Assembly (NCBI GenBank): GCA_035264765.1
Contig: DATFPQ010000242.1
Coordinates: 1 to 17,883, forward strand
Origin: DATFPQ01 sp035264765
GTDB taxonomy: Bacteria; Actinomycetota; Actinomycetes; Actinomycetales; Angustibacteraceae
Length of the DNA stretch: 17,883 nt
Direction: 5' to 3'
Every line of letters starts with the position of its first letter. Within the stretch, counting starts at the first letter, position 1. The notes beneath the pieces are model-generated. The model was not told the DNA's origin, made no database searches, and saw only the letters and a list, made by a program, of their open reading frames with translations. Position numbers and translations under genes: made by a program. This document shows, in pieces, positions 6,563 through 13,997 of this stretch.

Positions 6563-6605
6563 CGCACGCGGCGGCCGGACGGACGGAGGGCGTCGGAGCG
6601 CCACC

Positions 6606-6611
6606 TACCAT
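6606..6611 (+). promoter_or_regulatory. Candidate leaderless -10 for ispH
   Basis: TACCAT, 6 bases, GTG at 6618. A GGAGG exists at 6612-6616 but is too close to the start to act as a ribosome site. The opposed xseA hexamer is 43 bases away. Confidence 0.5.
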
Positions 6612-6617
6612 GGAGGG

Positions 6618-7634
6618 GTGAGTGCACCCAGCAAGCGTGTCCTGCTCGCGGCCCCGCGGGGCTACTGCGCGGGCGTCGACCGCGCCGTCCTGGCCGTCGA
6701 GAAGGCGCTCGACCTGTACGGCGCCCCGGTCTACGTGCGCAAGCAGATCGTGCACAACCGGCACGTCGTGGCGACGCTGGAGAAGCGCGGGGCGATCTTC
6801 GTCGACGAGACCGACGACGTGCCGGAGGGCGCCACTGTGGTCTTCTCGGCGCACGGCGTGGCCCCGACAGTGCACCAGGACGCGGCTAGGCTGCGGCTGA
6901 AGACGATTGACGCCACCTGCCCGCTGGTCACCAAGGTGCACCAGGAGGCCAAGCGCTTCGCGGGGGACGACTTCGACATCCTGCTCATCGGCCACGAGGG
7001 CCACGAGGAGGTAGTCGGAACGGCAGGTGAGGCGCCGGCCAACATCCAGCTCGTCGACGGCCCGGACTCTGTGGACTCCGTCGTCGTGCGTGACCCCGAT
7101 CGGCTGGTCTGGCTGTCGCAGACCACGCTGTCGGTCGACGAGACGATGGAGACGGTTCGGCGGCTGCGGGAGCGGTTCCCCGCGCTGCAGGACCCGCCGA
7201 GCGACGACATCTGCTACGCCACCCAGAACCGTCAGGTGGCGGTCAAGCGGATCGCCGCCGAGTCCGAACTGGTGCTCGTTGTCGGCTCCCGCAACTCCTC
7301 GAACTCGGTGCGACTCGTCGAGGTCGCGCTGGAGCACGGCGCCCGGGCCAGCCACCTGATCGACTACGCGGACGAGATCGACGAGGCGTGGCTGGACGGC
7401 GTCACCACCGTGGGGCTGACCAGTGGCGCGAGCGTGCCCGAGGTGCTGGTACGGGACGTCGTCGCATGGCTGGCCGAGCGCGGGTACGCCGAGGTGCAGG
7501 AGGTCGTCTCCGCGCAGGAGAGCCTGCTGTTCTCACTGCCCCGCGAGCTGCGCCGCGACCTGAAGGCGGTGAACGCGGCCCGGCCGTCCGACCTCGCCTC
7601 CCGCGCCGCGGACCAGGCCGGCGCGCCGGCCTGA
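6618..7634 (+). CDS. ispH: 4-hydroxy-3-methylbut-2-enyl diphosphate reductase
   Basis: Last step of the MEP (non-mevalonate) isoprenoid pathway, reducing HMBPP to IPP and DMAPP with an iron-sulfur cluster. 338 residues. The three cluster cysteines are visible at 17 (APRGYCAGVDRAV), 101 (DATCPLVTKVH) and 199 (ICYATQNRQ). His46 lies in IVHNRHVV, His79 in FSAHGV, and GHEGHEEVVGT holds His129 and Glu131, matching the E. coli His124/Glu126 pair. The frame is open far upstream, but GTG 6618 is chosen because TACCAT lies 6 bases before it and the protein then begins just before the conserved VLLAAPRGYC. Divergent from xseA, as in mycobacteria. Convergent with rmuC. Confidence 0.96.
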   Translation: MSAPSKRVLLAAPRGYCAGVDRAVLAVEKALDLYGAPVYVRKQIVHNRHVVATLEKRGAIFVDETDDVPEGATVVFSAHGVAPTVHQDAARLRLKTIDATCPLVTKVHQEAKRFAGDDFDILLIGHEGHEEVVGTAGEAPANIQLVDGPDSVDSVVVRDPDRLVWLSQTTLSVDETMETVRRLRERFPALQDPPSDDICYATQNRQVAVKRIAAESELVLVVGSRNSSNSVRLVEVALEHGARASHLIDYADEIDEAWLDGVTTVGLTSGASVPEVLVRDVVAWLAERGYAEVQEVVSAQESLLFSLPRELRRDLKAVNAARPSDLASRAADQAGAPA

Positions 7635-7769
7635 GCCGCGGCGGCGGCGCCTGCCCGAGCCCCGGTCGTATCGCCTGTCCCTGCCGCGGTGGCAGCGCCG
7701 GCCTGGGGTTCGCCGGTCGCAGCGCCGGCCCGAGCCGTGGTGGCGGCGCCCGCCTGGGGCGTGCCAGGG
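7635..7769. repeat. Degenerate ~25-bp repeats between ispH and rmuC
   Basis: The gap between the convergent ispH and rmuC genes repeats a GCCGCGGTGGCAGCGCC-like unit followed by GGCCTGGGG or GGCCCGAG about four or five times with many differences. No gene and no clear terminator is visible in it. Confidence 0.5.
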
Positions 7770-9011
7770 TCATCCCGCCTCCCGACGCTGGGAGGCGGCG
7801 TCCGGGTCCGGCCGCTCGGCCAGTAGCGCGTCGCCCAACGGGTCGCCCGGGGAGCGCTGCCACTCCGCCTCGTCCACTACCGGCTCGGCGTCGTCGTCCA
7901 CCAGCTCGACCGCAGTGAGCGGACGCGGGGCGGCCTCGACGACCGGCGGGGACTCGAGCGGCTCTGCGGTCAGCTCGAGATCGTGCAGCCGGCGGGCGGT
8001 CACGAGCACCCGGCGCTCCAGCGTTCCGACGAGGGCGTTGTAGTCCTGCACGGCGCGGTGGAGCGTGCGGCCGAGCTTGGCGGTGTGTCCGCCCAGCGTG
8101 GCCAGTCGCCCGTACAGCTCGCGGCCGACCTCGAACAGCTCACGCGCGTTGCCGGCCAGCGCGTCCTGCTGCCAGGTGTAGGCCACCGTGCGAAGCAGCG
8201 CCATCAGCGTGGCCGGGGACGCCAGCACCACCTTCCGGGCCATGGCGTCCTCGTGCAGCGCCGGGTCCGCCTCCAGTGCCGCCGCGAGGAGGGCGTCGCC
8301 GGGCACGAAGCAGACGACCATCTCCGGTGTGGGGTCGAACGCGAGCCAGTACTCGCGGGCGGCCAGCACGTCCACGTGCCCCCGCAAGGCCTTGGCGTGG
8401 GCACGAAGCAGCCGCTGCCGCTCCCTGTCGTCCGCACCGCTCGCCGCCGCGTCGAGGTAGGACGACAGCGGGGCTTTGGCGTCGATGACCAGGCTCTTGC
8501 CCCCGGGCAGCCGCACCACTAGGTCGGGACGCGCCGTACCGCCGCCGGGCGTCGTCGCGCTGGGCTGCTCGCTGAAGTCGACCCGGTGCAGCATGCCGGC
8601 GTGCTCGACGACCCGGCGCAGCTGCGCCTCGCCCCACGTGCCACGGGCCGACGACGAGCGCAGGGCACCGGCGAGGGCGGCCGTCTGCTCACGCAGCGCC
8701 TCCCCGGACGACGCCACGACGCTGAGCTGCTCCCCGAGCCGCGTGTACTGCTCCACGCGGTCGCGCTCGAGCACGCCCACCTGTCGCTCGACCCGGCCCA
8801 GGCTGTCGCGCAGCGGTCCGAGCACCGCCGCGAGCTCGCGGTCCTGGTTGCTGCCGGCCTCCAGGTCGAGCACTCGTTCGCGCAGCAGATCGCGTTCCGT
8901 TGCCAGGGCGGCCGTCCGGGCGGCGCCGAGCGAGCGCTGGACCAGGGCGCCGCCGAGGGCGCCGAGGAAGAGCGCGACCAGGACGAGGACCGCGGCGACC
9001 AGGGGCTCCAT
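7770..9011 (-). CDS. rmuC: DNA recombination protein RmuC
   Basis: RmuC family, a predicted nuclease-like protein that limits DNA inversion and recombination in E. coli; the biochemical role is still poorly defined. 413 residues. An N-terminal membrane helix (about 5-27, VAAVLVLVALFLGALGGALV) is followed by a coiled coil (about 35-110, LLRERVLDLEAG and so on). The RmuC core begins GTWGEAQLRRVVEHAGMLH, has PDLVVRLPGGKSLVIDAKAP, where Asp and Lys resemble a PD-(D/E)XK site, and continues to AGNARELFEVGRELYGRLATL. The last 60 residues are acidic and poorly conserved. Start ATG 9011 has no Shine-Dalgarno, but CACGGT lies 6 bases upstream, similar to neighbouring genes. Confidence 0.93.
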   Translation of the reverse strand: MEPLVAAVLVLVALFLGALGGALVQRSLGAARTAALATERDLLRERVLDLEAGSNQDRELAAVLGPLRDSLGRVERQVGVLERDRVEQYTRLGEQLSVVASSGEALREQTAALAGALRSSSARGTWGEAQLRRVVEHAGMLHRVDFSEQPSATTPGGGTARPDLVVRLPGGKSLVIDAKAPLSSYLDAAASGADDRERQRLLRAHAKALRGHVDVLAAREYWLAFDPTPEMVVCFVPGDALLAAALEADPALHEDAMARKVVLASPATLMALLRTVAYTWQQDALAGNARELFEVGRELYGRLATLGGHTAKLGRTLHRAVQDYNALVGTLERRVLVTARRLHDLELTAEPLESPPVVEAAPRPLTAVELVDDDAEPVVDEAEWQRSPGDPLGDALLAERPDPDAASQRREAG

Positions 9012-9017
9012 GCCCGC

Positions 9018-9023
9018 ACCGTG
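9018..9023 (-). promoter_or_regulatory. Possible leaderless -10 for rmuC
   Basis: CACGGT on the minus strand ends 6 bases before ATG 9011. It keeps the A at position 2 and T at position 6 but not the first T, so it is a weak member of the series. Confidence 0.3.
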
Positions 9024-9058
9024 CCACGGGGCACCGACAACCGCCGTGACCCTCGCCG

Positions 9059-9064
9059 TACGCT
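9059..9064 (+). promoter_or_regulatory. Candidate leaderless -10 for the methyltransferase gene
   Basis: TACGCT, 6 bases, GTG at 9071; no Shine-Dalgarno. Back to back with the rmuC hexamer, 35 bases apart. Confidence 0.5.
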
Positions 9065-9070
9065 GCCCGC

Positions 9071-9754
9071 GTGCCTGCGACTTCAGACCCCCAGCCGGGC
9101 GCGACTGGCCCGGTCAACCGCTGGCTGGCGGAGACCGGCGGCACGCGCGGTCGGGCGTACGCCGAGCGCTTCCGGCGGCTGGCCGAGCAGGGAGCCGACG
9201 TGCACGGGGAGGCGAGGCTGCTCGACGCGCTGCTCCGACGGGAGCTGGCCGCGGCCGGCCACGTGCTGGACGCCGGCTGCGGCACCGGGCGGGTCGCCCT
9301 CGAGCTCGCGCGTCTGGGGCACGAGGTCGTGGGCGTCGACATCGACGTCTCCATGTTGAGCGAGGCCCGTGCCGTGTCATCCGCGACCGGGACGCCCGTC
9401 ACGTGGCTGCACGGCGACCTGCTGGACGTGCCGCGGCTGCTGGGCTCCGAGGCGTTCGACCTGGTCGCCGCGCCGGGCAACGTCGTCGTCTACCTGACCC
9501 CGGGCACCGAGGCGGGCGTCGTCGCCGCGCTGGCGGACGCGGTACGGCCGGGCGGCGTGCTCGTGTCCGGGTTCGCGCACGACCGGCATGTGTCGAGGGC
9601 CGACTACGCCGGTTGGTGCGAGGACGCCGGGCTGGAGCACCTGGTCAGCCTGGCGACCTGCGACGGTGCGCCGGACGACGGCGGGGACTACGCGGTCCAT
9701 GTCTACCGCCGTCCACGTGCACCGGCGGCCGCGGGCGCGCCTGTAGCATCTTGA
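9071..9754 (+). CDS. Class I SAM-dependent methyltransferase
   Basis: 227 residues with a Rossmann-type SAM-binding fold. Motif I is HVLDAGCGTGRVALELARLG (64-83). The acidic end of strand 2 is VVGVDIDVSML (87-96, Asp90/Asp92). FDLVAAPGNVVVYL is the motif IV region and VRPGGVLVSGF the late strand pair. About 60 residues precede motif I, and the last 15 residues are Ala/Pro rich. The substrate cannot be told from the sequence; this is the small-molecule or generic Methyltransf_25 type. GTG 9071 is supported by TACGCT 6 bases upstream. Its stop lies 4 bases before ychF, but ychF appears to have its own -10 inside this gene's last codons. Confidence 0.88.
   Translation: MPATSDPQPGATGPVNRWLAETGGTRGRAYAERFRRLAEQGADVHGEARLLDALLRRELAAAGHVLDAGCGTGRVALELARLGHEVVGVDIDVSMLSEARAVSSATGTPVTWLHGDLLDVPRLLGSEAFDLVAAPGNVVVYLTPGTEAGVVAALADAVRPGGVLVSGFAHDRHVSRADYAGWCEDAGLEHLVSLATCDGAPDDGGDYAVHVYRRPRAPAAAGAPVAS
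9744..9749 (+). promoter_or_regulatory. Candidate -10 for ychF
   Basis: TAGCAT, 9 bases before GTG 9759, inside the last codons of the methyltransferase gene. No Shine-Dalgarno precedes ychF, so a leaderless or very short leader is likely. Confidence 0.45.
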
Positions 9755-9758
9755 CCCC

Positions 9759-10844
9759 GTGGCCCTCACCATCGGAATCGTCGGACTGCCGAACGTCGGC
9801 AAGTCCACGCTCTTCAACGCGCTGACCAAGAACGACGTGCTCGCGGCGAACTACCCGTTCGCGACGATCGAGCCGAACATCGGTGTGGTTGCCCTGCCGG
9901 ACCACCGGCTGTCCCGCCTGGCGGAGATCTTCAGCAGCGCCCGCATCCTTCCGGCCACCGTGTCGTTCGTGGACATCGCCGGCATCGTCCGCGGCGCCAG
10001 CGAGGGGGAGGGGCTGGGCAACAAGTTCCTGGCCAATATCCGTGAGGCCGACGCGATCTGCCAGGTGATTCGTGCCTTCAACGACCCCGACGTCGTGCAC
10101 GTCGAGGGCAAGGTCGACCCGTCGTCGGACATCGAGACCATCAACACCGAGCTGATCCTGGCCGACCTGCAGACGCTGGAGCGCGCCGTGCCGCGTCTGG
10201 AGAAGGAGGTCAAGGGCCGCAAGACCGAGAAGTCCGTGCTGGACGCGGCCGTTGCGGCTCAACGGCTGCTGGAGACTGGCACCACCCTGTACGCCGGAGC
10301 CGCGGCTGCCGGGATCGACCCGGCCGACGTCCGCGAGCTGGGGCTGCTGACGACCAAGCCGTTCCTGTACGTCTTCAACCTGGACGAGGACGGCCTCGGG
10401 GACGAGGAGCTCAAGAGCTCCCTGCGTGAGCTGGTCGCGCCGGCGGAGGCCATCTTCCTGGACGCCAAGGTCGAGGCCGAGCTGGCCGAGCTCGACCCGG
10501 AGGACGCCGCGGAGCTGCTGGCCGGTATCGGACAGGACGAGTCCGGGCTCGACCAGCTCGCGCGGGTCGGGTTCCGCACCCTGGGGCTGCAGACCTACCT
10601 CACCGCAGGTCCTAAGGAGACCCGCGCCTGGACGATCCACCAGGGCTGGACCGCGCCCCAGGCCGCCGGGGTCATCCACACCGACTTCCAGCGTGGCTTC
10701 ATCAAGGCGGAGGTCGTCTCCTTCGAGGACCTCGACAAGCTCGGCTCGATGGCCGAGGCGAAGGCCAAGGGCCGGGTCCGGATCGAGGGCAAGGACTACG
10801 TCATGGCTGACGGCGACGTCGTGGAGTTCCGCTTCAACGTGTAG
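9759..10844 (+). CDS. ychF: Redox-regulated ribosome-associated ATPase YchF (OLA1-like)
   Basis: Obg-family P-loop NTPase that prefers ATP, found in nearly all organisms and linked to ribosomes and stress responses. 361 residues, full length. G1 is GLPNVGKSTLFN (9-20), the switch I area NYPFATIEPN (31-40), G3 VDIAGIVRGASEGEGLGN, and the G4-like element NLDE replaces the GTPase NKxD, as expected for ATP preference. A helical insert sits in the middle and the C-terminal TGS domain reads RAWTIHQGWTAPQAAGVIHTDF (in part) to the end. Start GTG 9759 gives the expected MALTIGIVGLPNVGK. It follows the methyltransferase gene by 4 bases and is convergent with the GH18 gene. Confidence 0.97.
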   Translation: MALTIGIVGLPNVGKSTLFNALTKNDVLAANYPFATIEPNIGVVALPDHRLSRLAEIFSSARILPATVSFVDIAGIVRGASEGEGLGNKFLANIREADAICQVIRAFNDPDVVHVEGKVDPSSDIETINTELILADLQTLERAVPRLEKEVKGRKTEKSVLDAAVAAQRLLETGTTLYAGAAAAGIDPADVRELGLLTTKPFLYVFNLDEDGLGDEELKSSLRELVAPAEAIFLDAKVEAELAELDPEDAAELLAGIGQDESGLDQLARVGFRTLGLQTYLTAGPKETRAWTIHQGWTAPQAAGVIHTDFQRGFIKAEVVSFEDLDKLGSMAEAKAKGRVRIEGKDYVMADGDVVEFRFNV

Positions 10845-10871
10845 CACCGTCCCTGCGGCGCAGGCCCGCGC

Positions 10872-10899
10872 CGATGCCGTAGCAGGCCCCGGCGCATCG
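10872..10899. terminator. Imperfect hairpin between ychF and the GH18 gene
   Basis: CGATGCCG pairs with CGGCGCATCG across a 10-base loop, with a two-base bulge. It sits 28 bases past the ychF stop and 15 before the GH18 stop. No T-run. Weak candidate for a bidirectional terminator. Confidence 0.25.
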
Positions 10900-10913
10900 C
10901 AGACAACTGTCGA

Positions 10914-12080
10914 CTACTGGCCCGCGCGCCACACGTCGGGGTCCTCGCCGCCGAGCCGCCAGTAGTGCATGCCGCCCAACCCGAGCCCGCGCATGACGGC
11001 CCGCTTGGCGCCGATGCTGCGCTCGTTCTCGTACCAGACCGTGTGGGTGGCCCCGCGCGCGTCTACGTAGGAAAACCAGGGCGCCTGAGCTGTCGTGTCG
11101 TAACGCTCCTCGGCGTCCCGGGCGCGAGCCCGACGGACGACGTCCGCCCACATCAGGCTGGTCCCTCGCCGGCCCACCCAGTCGTACCCGTACGTCGCCA
11201 CGCCCAGCACCAGCTTGCGGCGTGGGACCTGGGTCGCCGCCCAGGTCATGACCTTCCGCACCCACGCCATCGGGGCGAGCGCACCCGGGGCCGAGGTGTC
11301 CCAGTGGTAGTCGTACATCATGATGCGAACCTCGTCGGCGACGCGGCCGAGGGCGGCGTAGTCCTGAGCCTGGTTCTTGGGCTGGGGCCCCGGCTCGGAG
11401 GACTTCGGGTGCAGCGTGACCGACAGCAGCTTCCGGTCCGCGTGCAGCGCCGCGGCGAGTTGGGTGACGAACGCGGTGAAGCCCGATCGGTCCGCAGCGG
11501 CCAGGTGCTCGTAGTCGATGTCGATCCCGTCGAACCCGCGCCGGCGCACGAGGTCGCGGATCTTAGCCACGTGCAGGGATCGCCGGCCCCGGTCGGCGAG
11601 GACAGCGCCAACGGCCGTGCGGTCCCAGGTCTTGTCGCGGTAGTTCGCGATTGCAGGCAGCACCTTGGCGCCCCCCGCCCGCATCGCCGCCACGGCCGCC
11701 GGCGAGTCGTCGACCTTGCCGGTCTCCTGCACGGTCACGGAGCCGTCGGCGAGGGGCGTGTACCAGGACGGCGAGACCTCGGTCAGCGCGCGGCCGGCGC
11801 CGGCCACCGAGCTCACCGCACGGGCTTGGTCCCAGTACGCCGCATACCCGACCGACCGTTCGGTGGCGGTCGTCACGGGGGGAGGGGAGACCGTGGTGGT
11901 GGGCGTCACTGGGATGGTGGGGGCCACGGGGGCGGACCCGCCGTACGCGGGAACGACGATGGCTGGGACGACGAGGGCAGGGACGAGGGACGCGACGACG
12001 GCCGATACGGCCGCACCGCGGCGGAGCCGTCGGGCGGCAAGGGGCAGGCGGCGCACCACACTGCGCGACGATACGGACAT
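10914..12080 (-). CDS. Secreted glycoside hydrolase family 18 protein
   Basis: 388 residues. An Arg-rich N-terminus and hydrophobic helix (about 22-46) form a signal peptide or anchor, followed by a Pro/Thr/Val linker to about 70 and a GH18 barrel. The catalytic motif DGIDIDYE is at 184-191, with Glu191 the expected proton donor and the two preceding Asp residues present. MMYDYHWD (254-261) is the late active-site strand, and GLGGMHYWRLGGEDPDVW closes the barrel. The match is closest to the YaaH/SleL and chitinase-like branch acting on GlcNAc-containing polymers (peptidoglycan, chitin, poly-GlcNAc); the exact polymer is unknown. ATG 12080 has GGAG 3 bases upstream, inside a 12-bp palindrome. 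Divergent from the GT2 gene, which suggests shared control. Confidence 0.9.
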   Translation of the reverse strand: MSVSSRSVVRRLPLAARRLRRGAAVSAVVASLVPALVVPAIVVPAYGGSAPVAPTIPVTPTTTVSPPPVTTATERSVGYAAYWDQARAVSSVAGAGRALTEVSPSWYTPLADGSVTVQETGKVDDSPAAVAAMRAGGAKVLPAIANYRDKTWDRTAVGAVLADRGRRSLHVAKIRDLVRRRGFDGIDIDYEHLAAADRSGFTAFVTQLAAALHADRKLLSVTLHPKSSEPGPQPKNQAQDYAALGRVADEVRIMMYDYHWDTSAPGALAPMAWVRKVMTWAATQVPRRKLVLGVATYGYDWVGRRGTSLMWADVVRRARARDAEERYDTTAQAPWFSYVDARGATHTVWYENERSIGAKRAVMRGLGLGGMHYWRLGGEDPDVWRAGQ

Positions 12081-12083
12081 TGC

Positions 12084-12095
12084 TCCGATATCGGA
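12084..12095. promoter_or_regulatory. 12-bp perfect palindrome at the GH18 ribosome site
   Basis: TCCGATATCGGA, 3 bases upstream of the GH18 start codon; its last bases on the minus strand form part of the GGAG ribosome site. Could be an operator or a small RNA hairpin hiding the site. Confidence 0.45.
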
Positions 12096-12127
12096 CGTCG
12101 AGTGCCGTCGGTTGAGCCGCCGAACGG

Positions 12128-12141
12128 GTGACGTGGGTCAC
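12128..12141. promoter_or_regulatory. CRP/GlxR-like site in the GH18/GT2 divergent gap
   Basis: GTGA-N6-TCAC, the perfect core of the CRP/GlxR consensus TGTGA-N6-TCACA; the outer T and A are not kept. It is 48 bases upstream of the GH18 start and about 165 upstream of the GT2 start. Confidence 0.4.
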
Positions 12142-12193
12142 TGCCACTAGGCCGATGGTCGGCCCGAATGGTGACTTTGCGCCACCGGGCCAT

Positions 12194-12207
12194 CCCCCAC
12201 GTGGGGG
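12194..12207. promoter_or_regulatory. 14-bp perfect palindrome upstream of the GT2 gene
   Basis: CCCCCACGTGGGGG, a perfect palindrome around CACGTG, followed by a second small palindrome AACCGGTT at 12211-12218. It lies about 22 bases before the AT-rich TATATGTAA (12229-12237), which is the best promoter candidate for the GT2 gene. Operator candidate. Confidence 0.45.
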
Positions 12208-12228
12208 GCCAACCGGTTCCGTTGTGAC

Positions 12229-12234
12229 TATATG
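12229..12234 (+). promoter_or_regulatory. Candidate -10 of the GT2 operon
   Basis: TATATG in an island (12221-12240) that is clearly more AT-rich than the surroundings. It predicts a leader of about 65 bases, and the GT2 start has an AGGGG ribosome site. Confidence 0.35.
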
Positions 12235-12306
12235 TAAGAAACCCACCCGCATGTTGAGACCCGGCCACGTAGAAAGATCACAGTCAACCTGTGGCAGGGG
12301 CCTTCC

Positions 12307-13341
12307 ATGAGACACGACATCGGTGGCACCGTGACTGCCATCGTCCCCGCGTACAACGAGGCCGAGCACATCGCGGACACGGTCCGCTCGCTCCAGGAGC
12401 AGGTTCGCCCCCCGGACCAGATCATCGTGGTCGACGACCACTCCGACGACGGAACCGGTCCGATCGCGGCGGGCCTGGGCGCCACCGTGCTGCGGCCGCT
12501 GAGCAACACCGGGTCCAAGGCCGGAGCGCAGAACTTCGCCCTCGACCACGTGACCACCGACTACGTCATGGTCCTCGACGCCGACACGACGCTGGCCGCG
12601 GACGCTATTGAGAAGACGATGCCGGCGTTCGAGGACGAGCGCGTCGCGGCTGCGTGCGGCTTCGTCGTCCCGCGGCAGGTGCGGTCGATCTGGGAACGGG
12701 GCCGCTACGTCGAGTACCTCTTCGCCCTCGGCTTCCACAAGCAGGTCCAGGACTACTACGGGCGGCCGCTGATCTCGTCGGGGTGCTTCTCCGTGTACCG
12801 GACCGGGCCACTGCGCCAGGCCGGCGGCTGGGGCCAGCGCACCATGGCCGAGGACATGGACCTCACCTGGACCCTGTACGAGCTGGGCTACCGCGTGCGG
12901 TTCGTCCCGGAGGCCGTGAGCTACCCGGTCGAGCCGAACGACCTCTCGCTGATGCGCAAGCAGCTCAAGCGCTGGTCGCACGCCTTCTTCCAGAACGCGC
13001 GCGTGCACTGGCGCGGCCTGGTGACGATGCCCTACCTGTTCTCGGCGGTGGCCGTGGGGCTGAGCGATGCCATCCTGGCGTCAGTGGTTCTGCTGGCCCT
13101 GCTGCCCGTGCTCGCTGTGCTCGTGTCGCCGCTGTTCCTGCTGGGGTACGTGATCGACCTACCGGTCGTGGCCGTGCCGGTCCTGGTCGTGGGCGCGCGC
13201 CGGGGCGAGCTGGTCCGCGCCGCGACGAGCATCCCTGCCTTCTTCGTCCTGCGGGTGGTCAACGCGTGCCTGCTGCTCAAGGCGCTGGTTCTCGAGGTCT
13301 TCCTGCGCCGGCCGCTCACCGTCTACGAGAAGGGTCACTGA
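12307..13341 (+). CDS. Family 2 glycosyltransferase, processive polysaccharide-synthase type
   Basis: 344 residues. The GT2 nucleotide-sugar fold begins VTAIVPAYNEAEHIADTV, with VVDDHSDD (41-48), the metal-binding DAD at 91-93, SSGCFSVYR (158-165), catalytic AEDMDLTW (181-188) and QLKRWSH (219-225), the QxxRW-type motif of processive synthases such as hyaluronan, cellulose and poly-GlcNAc synthases. After residue 240 there are about three or four membrane helices and a charged tail. That pattern suggests an inner-membrane polymer synthase. ATG 12307 has AGGGG 7 bases upstream. It is followed after one base by a three-helix membrane protein and is divergent from the GH18 gene. Transfer of a single sugar to a lipid carrier is the main alternative. 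Confidence 0.9.
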   Translation: MRHDIGGTVTAIVPAYNEAEHIADTVRSLQEQVRPPDQIIVVDDHSDDGTGPIAAGLGATVLRPLSNTGSKAGAQNFALDHVTTDYVMVLDADTTLAADAIEKTMPAFEDERVAAACGFVVPRQVRSIWERGRYVEYLFALGFHKQVQDYYGRPLISSGCFSVYRTGPLRQAGGWGQRTMAEDMDLTWTLYELGYRVRFVPEAVSYPVEPNDLSLMRKQLKRWSHAFFQNARVHWRGLVTMPYLFSAVAVGLSDAILASVVLLALLPVLAVLVSPLFLLGYVIDLPVVAVPVLVVGARRGELVRAATSIPAFFVLRVVNACLLLKALVLEVFLRRPLTVYEKGH

Positions 13342-13342
13342 C

Positions 13343-13951
13343 ATGGGCGCAGGCATTCCGGGCACCGGGATGGCGACGCTGTTCTACCTCGTCTGCGCCG
13401 TCCTGATGCCGTTGCGTGAGCTGGTCCTGACCTTGCAAGGACGCAGCTCCTGGGCCCGCTGGCGGCTCGTGTGCCGGCACCTGCTGCTCGCGCTCGCGAT
13501 GGGCGGCTCGGCAGTCGCGACGTTCTGGTTCCTACCGCGCGCGGTACTGCCGCCCGACCTCACGATCGGCGGCGTGTCGTCCCTCGCCGTGACCGTCGTG
13601 CTGTTCGTGGCGTACCTCGTCGTGGCCAACCTGGTCGCTGTGCTGGTACCCCGCTCGGTCCAGCTGCCCACGCCCAAGCTGCCCACGCCCAAGCTGCCCG
13701 CAACCCAGCTGCCGGCAACCCAGCTGCCGGCAACCCAGCTGCCGGCAACCCAGCTGGCCGGAACCCAGCTGCTGCCAACCCAGCTGCCCACCGCCCGCGC
13801 CGCGGACCCGGTCGGTGTCGACCTCACCGGTGTGGACCTCACCGGTGTGGACCTCACCGGCGTCCGTCGAGACGTCGACGGCCCGGCGCTGCCGCTCGCC
13901 ACGATCGACCTGACCGACGTCCCGGCGGACTCGCTGGAGTCGGCCGTCTAG
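13343..13951 (+). CDS. Three-helix membrane protein with pentad-repeat C-terminal tail
   Basis: 202 residues, no family recognised. Three membrane helices are visible at about 11-31, 44-66 and 79-103. The tail consists of nine pentads from residue 107 to 151 (QLPTP, KLPTP, QLPAT and variants), then GVDLTGVDLTGVDLTGV (158-174), which looks like three pentapeptide-repeat units (A/V-D-L-x-x), and an acidic end. It starts one base after the GT2 stop, so it is surely cotranscribed and probably coupled. By analogy with the small membrane partners of GT2 synthases (PgaD, IcaD), it may assist the GT2 enzyme; this is inference from position and topology only. The repeat DNA is a run of 15-base units and may vary in copy number. 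Confidence 0.75.
   Translation: MGAGIPGTGMATLFYLVCAVLMPLRELVLTLQGRSSWARWRLVCRHLLLALAMGGSAVATFWFLPRAVLPPDLTIGGVSSLAVTVVLFVAYLVVANLVAVLVPRSVQLPTPKLPTPKLPATQLPATQLPATQLPATQLAGTQLLPTQLPTARAADPVGVDLTGVDLTGVDLTGVRRDVDGPALPLATIDLTDVPADSLESAV
13661..13795. repeat. 15-bp tandem repeats, nine units, in the membrane protein tail
   Basis: Nine in-frame 15-base units encoding (Q/K)LPxx. The first two have CCCACGCCC; the central copies are CTGCCGGCAACCCAG and nearly identical; the last three diverge. Confidence 0.9.
13814..13858. repeat. 15-bp tandem repeats, three units, encoding VDLTG
   Basis: GGTGTGGACCTCACC three times in a row, the first copy with one change. It encodes the GVDLT pentads. Confidence 0.88.
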
Positions 13952-13965
13952 AGCTCGGGGGCACC

Positions 13966-13997
13966 CGCCGCCCGGGGTTATCCGATCCCGGGCGGCG
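13966..13997 (+). terminator. Strong hairpin after the GT2 operon
   Basis: CGCCGCCCGGG and CCCGGGCGGCG form a perfect 11-bp stem with a 10-base loop, 15 bases past the stop of the repeat-tail protein. No T-run, as is common in actinomycetes. Confidence 0.6.

Noticed and set aside
6551..6604. Extended N-terminus of XseA from GTG 6604
   Set aside because: It would add an Arg/Pro-rich segment not usual for the family and run across the xseA -10 and nearly into the ispH -10; GTG 6550 has the fixed 6-base spacing.
7635..7769. Small gene or terminator between ispH and rmuC
   Set aside because: Only degenerate GC repeats; open frames there have no start signal and no stable hairpin followed by T residues.
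9645..10847. 400-residue open frame antisense to ychF
   Set aside because: A shadow of ychF codon bias; no domain and no start signal.
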